Shown: piece by piece, positions 1 to 6,436 of the stretch
How the letters are laid out: every line of letters begins with the position of its first letter
Numbering within the stretch: position 1 is the stretch's first letter
Assembly (NCBI GenBank): GCA_030833305.1
Contig: JAURHL010000097.1
Location: forward strand, 1 to 7,214
Reading direction: 5' to 3'
DNA from: Acidimicrobiales bacterium
GTDB lineage: Bacteria > Actinomycetota > Acidimicrobiia > Acidimicrobiales > Ilumatobacteraceae
DNA length: 7,214 nt
The notes under the pieces: model-generated
Database searches by the model: none
What the model was told of the DNA's origin: nothing
The model's input: only the letters and a program-made list of their open reading frames with translations
Position numbers and translations under genes: made by a program

Positions 1-1598
1 CCGGCCATCGTGTTCATCATCTCGCCCACCGTCACGTAGGCCAACGACGCATCGATCAAGGCGGGCATCAGGTTCACTTCGGTGTCGACGGCGTCCTTGG
101 CCAGGCGGTCGAGGGCGTCGCGAACCGCGGCATCGTTGCGATCGGCGCGCACCTTCGACAACCGTTGCTTCTGCTTGGTCTCGTCCTCGTTGGTGATCTT
201 CAGAATGGCGAGATCGTCGTCATCGTTACCTTCGAGGAACCGGTTCACCCCGACCACGATGCGCTCACCACGGTTGAAGTTGCGCTCCAACTCGTAGGCA
301 CTGTCGGCGATGCGACCCTGGAACCAGTTCTCCTCGATTCCGGTGATGCACCCCTCGAGGATGGAACCCCGGCCCATCTCGTCGATCTTGGCGAAGATCT
401 CCTCGGCGCGACGCTCCATCTCGTCGGTGAGGGCCTCGACGAAGTGCGATCCCCCCAACGGGTCGGCCACGTGAGCCACGTTCGTCTCGTACGCGATCAC
501 CTGCTGCGTGCGCAACGCGATGCGCGCGGCCTTCTCGGTGGGCAACGCGAGCGCTTCGTCCATCGAGTTGGTGTGCAACGACTGGGTGCCGCCCAACACG
601 CCGGCCAAGGCTTCGATCGCGGTGCGAACGATGTTGACCTCGGGCTGCTGTGCGGTGAGGGACACACCGGCCGTCTGGGTGTGGAAGCGCAATTGCATCG
701 AGCGCTCGCTGGTGGCTCCGTAGCGCTCCTTCAACCAGCGGGCCCAGATGCGCCGCGCGGCGCGGTACTTCGCGATCTCCTCGAAGAAGTCGATGTGAGC
801 GTTGAAAAAGAACGACAGTCGCGGCGCGAAAGAGTCCACCGGGAGACCGGCCTGTCGGGCCAGTTCCACGTAGGCGAAACCGTTCGCCAGGGTGAACGCC
901 AATTCCTCGGCGGCGGTGGAGCCGGCCTCACGGATGTGATATCCGGAGATGGAAATGGAGTGCCAACGGGGCATCTCGGCGGCGGTGAAGGCCACGGTGT
1001 CGCGAACGAGTCGCATCGACTGACGGGGCGGAAAGACGAACTCCTTCTGCGCCTGATACTCCTTCAAGATGTCGTTCTGGAGCGTTCCACCCAGCTTGGC
1101 CCGGGGAACGCCGGCGGTCTCGGCCTGAGCCACGAACATCGCCAACATCACGGCGGCCGGCGAGTTGATCGTCATGGACGTGGTGATTCCGCCGAGATCG
1201 ATGTCGGCGAAAAGGTCGCGCATGTCGGCCAGGGTGTCGATGGCCACGCCACAACGACCGACCTCGCCCAGCGCCATGGGATCGTCGGAGTCGAGGCCCA
1301 AGAGGGTGGGCATGTCGAAAGCGGTCGACAAACCGTCACCACCGGCCTTGATGATCTCCTTGAAGCGCTGGTTTGTGTCGATGGCTGTTCCGAAGCCCGC
1401 GAACATGCGCATCGTCCAGAGCTTGCTGCGGTACATCGACGCGTATGGTCCGCGCGCGTACGGGTACTGCCCGGGAAACTCACCGTCGTCGGGGCCGTAC
1501 ACGGGTTCCAGGGGAATCCCCGACATCGTCTGGAAGGGACCTTCGCGCAGTCGGGACTCGTCGAACGCCTGCTGCCACTGTTGCCGGGGAGTGTTCAC
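1..1598 (-). CDS. icmA: Acyl-CoA mutase large subunit, isobutyryl-CoA mutase (IcmA)-like; 3' end cut by window edge
   Basis: Adenosylcobalamin-dependent carbon-skeleton mutase; 532 codons are visible and the C-terminus lies beyond position 1. The TIM-barrel substrate domain is clear: PYASMY (51-56), TSMTIN (140-145), GTLQNDILKEY (171-181), SISGYHIREAG (216-226, catalytic His221), APRLSFFFNAH (258-268), RFHTQTAG (304-311) and GGTQSLHTNS (336-345). Relative to Propionibacterium methylmalonyl-CoA mutase, Tyr89 is Phe66 (WTMRMF) and Arg207 is Gln184 (YQAQKE). Spacing to the catalytic His is identical (118 and 37 residues), so the positions align without gaps. Phe/Gln at these sites is the isobutyryl-CoA mutase signature, so the likely reaction is isobutyryl-CoA to n-butyryl-CoA, in the cytoplasm. 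IcmA normally pairs with a small separate B12-binding subunit. None is visible, and a fused B12 domain beyond the edge cannot be excluded. The GTG start is chosen because the N-terminus (QQWQQAFDESR) matches the family; its ribosome site is weak. It lies 20 bp after the DCC-family stop, so co-transcription is likely. The family is certain; the substrate is inferred. Confidence 0.9.
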   Translation of the reverse strand, partial: MNTPRQQWQQAFDESRLREGPFQTMSGIPLEPVYGPDDGEFPGQYPYARGPYASMYRSKLWTMRMFAGFGTAIDTNQRFKEIIKAGGDGLSTAFDMPTLLGLDSDDPMALGEVGRCGVAIDTLADMRDLFADIDLGGITTSMTINSPAAVMLAMFVAQAETAGVPRAKLGGTLQNDILKEYQAQKEFVFPPRQSMRLVRDTVAFTAAEMPRWHSISISGYHIREAGSTAAEELAFTLANGFAYVELARQAGLPVDSFAPRLSFFFNAHIDFFEEIAKYRAARRIWARWLKERYGATSERSMQLRFHTQTAGVSLTAQQPEVNIVRTAIEALAGVLGGTQSLHTNSMDEALALPTEKAARIALRTQQVIAYETNVAHVADPLGGSHFVEALTDEMERRAEEIFAKIDEMGRGSILEGCITGIEENWFQGRIADSAYELERNFNRGERIVVGVNRFLEGNDDDDLAILKITNEDETKQKQRLSKVRADRNDAAVRDALDRLAKDAVDTEVNLMPALIDASLAYVTVGEMMNTMA

Positions 1599-1618
1599 AC
1601 CCCCATTGTGGCGGGGAA

Positions 1619-2068
1619 TCAGGCCGATGCTCCACCCGAGCCGTCGGCGGGCCCCGCCTCGGCGTTTCGTTCCACATGGGGCAGCACGCATTCGGCCGTT
1701 CCCCCGGGCATCCGATGTCGGTTCTCGGCCACCCAGCGATACACCACGGCCGAGACCCTGCCAACCCCGGGCATGACGATGAACCGACCGAGCACCTTCC
1801 AAAGTCCCCCACCGTGAATCAAGGTGCGCGCGACGGCATGATGACCCGAGGCCACCGACCCGTCGCCGTCGACCCACTGCACCGCCGTCTCGCACATCTC
1901 GATGGTGAGTCCCAGCGATCCGAGATCGGTGTGCTGCCAGGCCACGACACGTGGGTGTCGTGCGATGCGTCGCTCGATGAAACGCACCGAGCGAGCACAG
2001 AACGCACAATCGCCGTCGTAGACCAACACGGGTCTCGTTTCCGCGACGGTCGGCGTGTTCACCACCAC
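1619..2068 (-). CDS. DCC-family (DUF393) thiol-disulfide oxidoreductase-like protein
   Basis: A 149-residue protein of the DCC/DUF393 family. The defining N-terminal motif is present as VYDGDCAFC (16-24), giving a CxxC pair at Cys21 and Cys24 in a thioredoxin-like setting. The family's conserved tail is also present as YRWVAENRHRMPGGTAEC (110-127). Members are predicted thiol-disulfide oxidoreductases, but substrates are generally unknown. No signal peptide or membrane segment is evident, so a cytoplasmic location is likely. The start is ambiguous because three GTG codons run in tandem (2068, 2065, 2062). The first is preferred because a purine-rich site lies 10 nt upstream. The last ~15 residues are Gly/Ala-rich and look non-essential. 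It sits between the alpha-mannosidase (52 bp upstream) and the mutase (20 bp downstream), which suggests co-transcription but not a shared pathway. Confidence 0.9.
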   Translation of the reverse strand: MVVNTPTVAETRPVLVYDGDCAFCARSVRFIERRIARHPRVVAWQHTDLGSLGLTIEMCETAVQWVDGDGSVASGHHAVARTLIHGGGLWKVLGRFIVMPGVGRVSAVVYRWVAENRHRMPGGTAECVLPHVERNAEAGPADGSGGASA

Positions 2069-2078
2069 AGTGTGCCAG

Positions 2079-2088
2079 CCTTCCCCCT
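2079..2088 (-). promoter_or_regulatory. Ribosome binding site for the DCC-family gene
   Basis: On the minus strand this reads AGGGGGAAGG, ending 10 nt before the first of three consecutive GTG codons. It supports the GTG at 2068 over those at 2065 and 2062, which would sit 13 and 16 nt away. It lies in the only real gap (52 bp) within the four-gene run. Confidence 0.5.
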
Positions 2089-2120
2089 GTCGCGCACTTC
2101 GGGAGGGACGGCTCGGGGTG

Positions 2121-5100
2121 TCAACGCCTCGCGCGCAGCGTCCGTATCTCGAAGGGACGCAGCGTCAGTTCGACCGAACTTCCCGTCAACGTGATCGCCG
2201 TGACATCGGACGACTCCTCGAGGGCGTCGCATTCCACCACCGACCTGACCGGTCGATCGAACGACAAGCGGCCGGTCGATCGTCCACCACGCGATTCCCA
2301 CAGCCGGATCACGAGATCGCCCGAGCCGTCGTCGGCGGACTTCACGGAACTGATCAACACGCCCTCGGAGTCGAGGCGAACGCCGACCGAGACGATCTCG
2401 GGCGTGCCTCGCACCACGCGTGTCGGGTGCCCGATCAATGCCGCCTCGCGCTCCAAAAGGCCGCTGGCGATCACGTCGTGATCGGCCACGAAATAGGACC
2501 ACTCGACGCGTTGTCCCCCACGGTCCGCCGCGGGGTCGGGGAACAGCGGCGCTCGGAGCAACGTGAGTCGCAGAGAGTCTCCGCGATTGTCGTAACCCCG
2601 CGGACCATCCGCGACGATCGCCATGCTGGCTCCGGGTTCGCCGACGGTGACGTAACGATGCGCACAGGTCTCGAATCGCGCCACGTCCCACGAGGTGTTG
2701 CCGTGTCGAGCGCGCCGTACGTGCCCGAACTGGGTGCCACACACCGCTTCCCGGGCCATCACGTCGATCGGCGCGATCAACTGAACGCGCTTCTCGACCT
2801 CGTGCCATTCGGCGTCCATCGCCACGTCGATTCGGGCCGAATCGGCGACCACGGACCAACGCATCCGGAAACGGGAGGATCCGTGCGCGAACTCGCAGAC
2901 CACGACCACTCGTCGCTCGTCGACCGACTCGATGCGCGGGGGACTCTCCGCGCCGATCGATGTGGCGGGCGCATCGGCGTCGGCCATGTCGATGTCCCAC
3001 GCGTCGTACTCGGCCGGGGTGTCGCGTCGGATCGTCAGGCCGATACGGGATCCGGGGCGCACGAACTCCCGACCACTGCCCACGTGGACCAGCGAGACGA
3101 TTCCCCCGTCGTCGGCCCACCTGACGCGGACCAGGCCGTTCTCGACCACCAGCGAAGTTCCGTCAGTACCGAGTCCGCATCGAACCGGATTCGCCGGCGA
3201 ACGACGAGCCCGACCGAGTTCGACGATGCTCATGGCGGGAACGTTAACGCGCTCGGGCACCCCGTCGACGTCGACGACACCGTCCAGGTCGACCGGCGCC
3301 GGATTCGCCAACCAGACCGAGTCGTCGAATCGGGGCGACAACACCTCGTCGATCGCTTCCTCGATCCGACGCGCGACCTCGGCGTGCTCGGCCTCGGCGT
3401 CGCGATGGACCCAGGCGATGGACGAACCGGGAATGATGTCGTGGAACTGCTGCGTCAGAACGCGTCGCCACCACCCCTCGAGACCGTCCACTTTGCTCGC
3501 GGTCGCCGCCGACCAGAGCTCGATCTCGTGCAGCAGTCGCTCACTGTTGCGGTTGCCCTGCTTCGTGCCGATCTGGGAGCTGTACGTTCCGCGATGCTTC
3601 TCGAAGTACATCTCACCCACCCACACGGGTGCACGCGCGCCATATTCCTCGATCGCATCGTCGAAGAATCCCGCCACGGTTCCGAAAGTGACCGAGGGGA
3701 CCGAATCCATACGACCGGCGATGCGCCCACGATCGATCATCTGTTGGGTCGGACCCCCTCCACCATCGCCGTGACCGAACAGGGCCAACGACATGGTCGC
3801 GCCGACGTGGTCGGCGAAGTTCTTCTCGGCGAAACGCAACTGCGAGGGCATGAGGATGGCGTTGTAGGTGTCCACCGGACTGAAGTGAGCGAACAACCTC
3901 GAGCCATCGATCCCCTCCCACCAGAAACTGTGGTGGGGCATGCGGTTCGTCTCGTTCCAACTCAACTTCTGCGTGAAGAACCAACGACCGCCACCGTGTC
4001 GAACGATCTGGGGCAGAGAACCGGGATAACCGAAGTCGTCGGGCAGGAACGCGCCGTCGCATCGACGACCGAACCAGGACTCGAAGGCCCGTTGACCGTG
4101 GATCATCTGCCTCAGCAGGCTCTCCCCCGAGGGCAAGTTGAGGTCGGTTTCCACCCACATCCCACCGACCGGTTCCCAGCGGCCCTCGGCGACCAAGCGC
4201 CTCACCTCGTCGAACAATTGCGGCGCGTCCTCGCGCACCCATTCGTAGTGCTGGGCCTGACTGTGCGTGAACACCACGTCGGGATTGAGCCGCAACAAAT
4301 GCACCGCGTTCGCGAAGGTGCGCACCGCCTTGCGACGCGTCTCGCGGATCGGCCACAACCACGCCGTGTCGAGATGGGCGTGACCGCTCGCCACGACGCG
4401 ATGGCGGGGTCGCGGCCCGGATCCGTCGAACACCGACGACAGCGCATCGATGGCCGCGGCGGCCGTGCCCGACACGTCGTTCACGTCGATGGCGTTTCCG
4501 GCTCGTTCGAGGGCGTCGAACAAACGCGCTCGACCGGGCTCGTTCTCCGACGAATCGAGTGTCAGGTCGATGACCGCCTGCAGGCGCAACGTCAGCTCCT
4601 CCACGGCGGCGTCGAACACCGCGATGTCGGCTCGACGCATCACGTACAGAGGCGCGTTCGGTGCGGTCTGCGGATCTCCGAGCGACGTCGGGCCGTATCC
4701 GGAGGCGTGTCCGGCGATGACCGGTGTCGCGGCCGCCTCGACCCAGATCTCGATGACTTCTCCGATCGCGCGCTCCCCGAGGTCGATCGTGCGTCGGTCG
4801 GGCTGAATCGCGTGAACGATCCGGCCGTCGATCCAGGCGATCGCCTCGGCCTGGAAACCGTCGTATCGGCCGTTGAACCCGATGTCGACGCTGGCCACCA
4901 ACCGACGTCCGGCGTGCCGTTCGTCGACGGTGTGCGTGAGTCGGAACCAGGTGGTGTGCCACGGTCGTCCCCACGCGGAGCCCGGCTCGACGAGCCGTCG
5001 TGGCGCCCGCACCGCGTCCTCGAATCGTGGAGCGTCGAACGCCTCGTCGATCGCTTCGATCGTCATCTCGGTCTCGCGCGACAGCACGCACGGCCGGATC

Positions 5101-5159
5101 CGCTGCGAAAGAAGCCGTTGCGCCCGTTGCATCGCCGGGGCCGTGACACGGTGCGCCAT
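2121..5159 (-). CDS. Alpha-mannosidase, glycoside hydrolase family 38 (cytosolic/Ams1-like type)
   Basis: A 1012-residue GH38 alpha-mannosidase, a zinc-dependent retaining enzyme that removes alpha-linked mannose. Order of parts: an N-terminal beta-rich region (about 1-250, with PWHTTWFRL at 66-74); the GH38 catalytic domain (about 254-500) with GHAHLDTAWLWP (259-270), VGGMWVETDLNLPSGES (331-347), LPDDFGYPGSLPQI (372-385) and FGHGDGGGGPT (461-471); the middle domain (about 515-600) with RGTYSSQIGTKQGNRNSE (523-540) and QFHDIIPGSSI (571-581); then the C-terminal beta domains. By homology the zinc ligands are His262, Asp264, Asp374 and His463, with Asp374 also the nucleophile; all are intact. 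Length is usual for the Ams1-type group, and no signal peptide is seen, so it probably acts in the cytoplasm on imported or internal mannosides. The ATG at 5159 is chosen over longer forms because it overlaps the preceding stop as TGATG and has AGGGGG 6 nt upstream. The natural substrate is unknown, as no transporter or other glycosidase is in view. Confidence 0.95.
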   Translation of the reverse strand: MAHRVTAPAMQRAQRLLSQRIRPCVLSRETEMTIEAIDEAFDAPRFEDAVRAPRRLVEPGSAWGRPWHTTWFRLTHTVDERHAGRRLVASVDIGFNGRYDGFQAEAIAWIDGRIVHAIQPDRRTIDLGERAIGEVIEIWVEAAATPVIAGHASGYGPTSLGDPQTAPNAPLYVMRRADIAVFDAAVEELTLRLQAVIDLTLDSSENEPGRARLFDALERAGNAIDVNDVSGTAAAAIDALSSVFDGSGPRPRHRVVASGHAHLDTAWLWPIRETRRKAVRTFANAVHLLRLNPDVVFTHSQAQHYEWVREDAPQLFDEVRRLVAEGRWEPVGGMWVETDLNLPSGESLLRQMIHGQRAFESWFGRRCDGAFLPDDFGYPGSLPQIVRHGGGRWFFTQKLSWNETNRMPHHSFWWEGIDGSRLFAHFSPVDTYNAILMPSQLRFAEKNFADHVGATMSLALFGHGDGGGGPTQQMIDRGRIAGRMDSVPSVTFGTVAGFFDDAIEEYGARAPVWVGEMYFEKHRGTYSSQIGTKQGNRNSERLLHEIELWSAATASKVDGLEGWWRRVLTQQFHDIIPGSSIAWVHRDAEAEHAEVARRIEEAIDEVLSPRFDDSVWLANPAPVDLDGVVDVDGVPERVNVPAMSIVELGRARRSPANPVRCGLGTDGTSLVVENGLVRVRWADDGGIVSLVHVGSGREFVRPGSRIGLTIRRDTPAEYDAWDIDMADADAPATSIGAESPPRIESVDERRVVVVCEFAHGSSRFRMRWSVVADSARIDVAMDAEWHEVEKRVQLIAPIDVMAREAVCGTQFGHVRRARHGNTSWDVARFETCAHRYVTVGEPGASMAIVADGPRGYDNRGDSLRLTLLRAPLFPDPAADRGGQRVEWSYFVADHDVIASGLLEREAALIGHPTRVVRGTPEIVSVGVRLDSEGVLISSVKSADDGSGDLVIRLWESRGGRSTGRLSFDRPVRSVVECDALEESSDVTAITLTGSSVELTLRPFEIRTLRARR

Positions 5160-5665
5160 CAGTGACCCCCTGCGACCCGTCCGATCACCGGTTGGGCGAG
5201 CCGCACGGCGGGGTCGAACCCGGACTCGTTCGGCAACCAGCCGTTGCGATCGGGCCACAGTAACTGGACCATCGCGAAGGACTCCCCTCGATGCCATGCG
5301 ACTCCGGTGCGGAACATGTCGACTCGAGTCGCGACGTCGACGCTGGCGAAAACACAACGAAGTTCGTTGTCGAACAAGCCGACGAGTTCGGTGTCGATGG
5401 GGATGACGACCCCCGATGCCAACTGATCGACGACCATGTCGAGTAACCCGCTGACGGCCACCGGCGTGAGCCCGAAGACCACGATCTCGGGGAATCCGTG
5501 CAATTCCGGAAGACCGATCGTGTAGCAGTACCCCGGCGTCGGCGGGTCACCGGACGGATCTGCCGACACCGGCTCGAGCGCCCACCCCTTCGTTTCGATC
5601 ATCCACTCGATCTTCTCGGCATGGGGGATGCGGAAGTTCGGCAACTCCGACGGTGATGAACCCAT
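5159..5665 (-). CDS. DUF4262 domain protein
   Basis: A 168-residue protein of the DUF4262 family, whose function is unknown. Family-type landmarks are GYCYTIGLPELHGFPEIVVFGL (45-66), a central LGLFDNEL-like stretch near 95-102, and a C-terminal FAMVQLLWPDRNGW (130-143) followed by AQPVIG (157-162). It is soluble-looking, with no signal peptide or membrane span. The start is uncertain. ATG at 5665 has GGAGG only 1 nt before it, too close to be a good ribosome site. GTG at 5683 (six more residues) and ATG at 5740 (inside the divergent surf1 gene) are in-frame alternatives. The conserved domain begins well inside all three. Its TGA shares one base with the ATG of the alpha-mannosidase, so it is probably the first gene of the run and translationally coupled to it. 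I assign no activity. Confidence 0.85.
   Translation of the reverse strand: MGSSPSELPNFRIPHAEKIEWMIETKGWALEPVSADPSGDPPTPGYCYTIGLPELHGFPEIVVFGLTPVAVSGLLDMVVDQLASGVVIPIDTELVGLFDNELRCVFASVDVATRVDMFRTGVAWHRGESFAMVQLLWPDRNGWLPNESGFDPAVRLAQPVIGRVAGGH
5166..5171 (-). promoter_or_regulatory. Ribosome binding site for the alpha-mannosidase, inside the DUF4262 gene
   Basis: On the minus strand this reads AGGGGG, 6 nt before the ATG at 5159. It lies within the last codons of the DUF4262 gene (encoding Ala-Gly-Gly-His), next to the TGATG overlap. It settles the mannosidase start and suggests coupled translation. Confidence 0.55.
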
Positions 5666-5686
5666 GCCTCCATCGTTCCACACCGC

Positions 5687-5692
5687 TACCTT
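5687..5692 (+). promoter_or_regulatory. Possible -10 element for a leaderless surf1 transcript
   Basis: TACCTT fits the TAnnnT pattern of high-GC actinobacterial -10 elements. It ends 6 nt before the GTG at 5699, so transcription starting about 7 nt downstream would begin at the start codon itself. No Shine-Dalgarno sequence precedes this GTG, which agrees with a leaderless message. No convincing -35 hexamer is seen 16-18 bp upstream. It is a prediction from short sequence only. Confidence 0.3.
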
Positions 5693-5698
5693 GTCCTC

Positions 5699-6436
5699 GT
5701 GCTCCGGTTCCTGTTGCGACCCAAGTGGATCCTGTTCCATCTGCTCTGCCTGACCGGCATCGTCGCGATGTTGTTCCTGTCGCTCTGGCAATTCGACCGC
5801 ATGGGCGAGCGACGGGACTTCAACGACGAGGTGCGTGATCGGGCGACGATGCCCCTCCTCGACATCGCCGAACTGGACTCCGCCGACGTGGATCCCGCCG
5901 CGCTCGAATGGCGCTCGCTCGGCGCCAAAGGCGTCTACCTGGCCGACGAACAGGTCACCATCGCCAACCGCAGTCAGAACGGCCGAGCCGGCAGCAACGT
6001 GGTGACACCTCTTCGACTGGAGGACGGTCGAACGATTCTCGTCAACCGCGGATTCCTCGCCCTGGACGACAAGGCTCCGGCCGCGCCCGAAGGAGAAGTT
6101 CGGCTGGTCGGCACCGTCCGATCGGGAGAGACGCGTCGCACGGGCCAACCCGCCGAAGCGAACGGTGACCTCGACGAGTTCCTCCGTCTCGACATCGACC
6201 GCCTCGACGAGCAGATCGACGGCGAACTGTTGAACATCGTGCTGGCGCTCGAGAATTCCGACCCCGCCGAGAGCTCCACTCTGACCCCGGTGGCCTCACC
6301 CGAACTCAGCGACGGACCGCACCTGTCGTACGCGATCCAATGGTTGATCTTCGCCACCGCCGTCGCCGTCGGATGGGTGCTCGCCGTGAGATTCAGCCTG
6401 CGTCGCCGCCGGCCTCGATCGACGCCATCCGCCTGA
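5699..6436 (+). CDS. SURF1 family protein (cytochrome c oxidase assembly)
   Basis: A 245-residue membrane protein of the SURF1 family, which helps assemble haem-copper (aa3-type) cytochrome c oxidase, probably in haem a delivery. The architecture is typical: transmembrane helix 1 (about 10-30) leading into LWQFDRM (29-35), an extracytoplasmic domain with TILVNRGFL (112-120), and transmembrane helix 2 (about 209-231, HLSYAIQWLIFATAVAVGW) followed by a basic RRRR tail facing the cytoplasm. GTG at 5699 is the only reasonable start: the frame is closed by TGA at 5657, with no better codon between, and it places helix 1 correctly. It is divergent from the DUF4262 gene across 33 bp. Its 3' end overlaps the MBL-fold gene by 44 bp in convergent orientation. 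No oxidase subunit or haem-synthesis gene is in the window, so the usual functional neighbours are absent or lie outside. Confidence 0.92.
   Translation: MLRFLLRPKWILFHLLCLTGIVAMLFLSLWQFDRMGERRDFNDEVRDRATMPLLDIAELDSADVDPAALEWRSLGAKGVYLADEQVTIANRSQNGRAGSNVVTPLRLEDGRTILVNRGFLALDDKAPAAPEGEVRLVGTVRSGETRRTGQPAEANGDLDEFLRLDIDRLDEQIDGELLNIVLALENSDPAESSTLTPVASPELSDGPHLSYAIQWLIFATAVAVGWVLAVRFSLRRRRPRSTPSA

Noticed and set aside
1..1598. Annotation as methylmalonyl-CoA mutase
   Set aside because: Overall similarity supports it, but the Tyr and Arg that define methylmalonyl-CoA recognition are Phe66 and Gln184 here, as in isobutyryl-CoA mutase.
165..1817. A 550-codon open frame on the plus strand opposite the mutase
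   Set aside because: Same cause: register with the mutase codons in GC-rich DNA. The mutase motifs on the minus strand are unmistakable.
2069..2120. Possible terminator between the mannosidase and the DCC-family gene
   Set aside because: Only an imperfect CCCTCCC / AGGGGG pairing is visible and no T-run follows. The G-rich half is better explained as the ribosome site.
3264..3293. Repeated GTCGAC hexamers suggesting an operator or repeat
   Set aside because: They fall in coding sequence for the Asp/Val-rich stretch VDLDGVVDVDGV of the mannosidase, and follow from GAC/GTC codon choice.
2055..5165. A 1036-codon open frame on the plus strand opposite the alpha-mannosidase
   Set aside because: It is in exact codon register with the mannosidase, so it is open merely because TTA, CTA and TCA codons are absent. 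Its translation is Arg/His/Gly-rich and low in ordered hydrophobic patterning, with no recognisable motif, while the opposite strand has complete GH38 motifs.
5160..5357. Longer mannosidase start at 5357
   Set aside because: The extra residues are Arg-rich and lie antisense-free but out of frame inside the DUF4262 coding region. The ATG at 5159 has a good ribosome site and family-like N-terminus.
5666..6148. Extension of the DUF4262 protein across surf1 to a 329-residue form
   Set aside because: The added part is the codon-register antisense of surf1 and shows no domain. SURF1 motifs and membrane helices on the plus strand are clear. A short extension to 5683 or 5740 remains possible.
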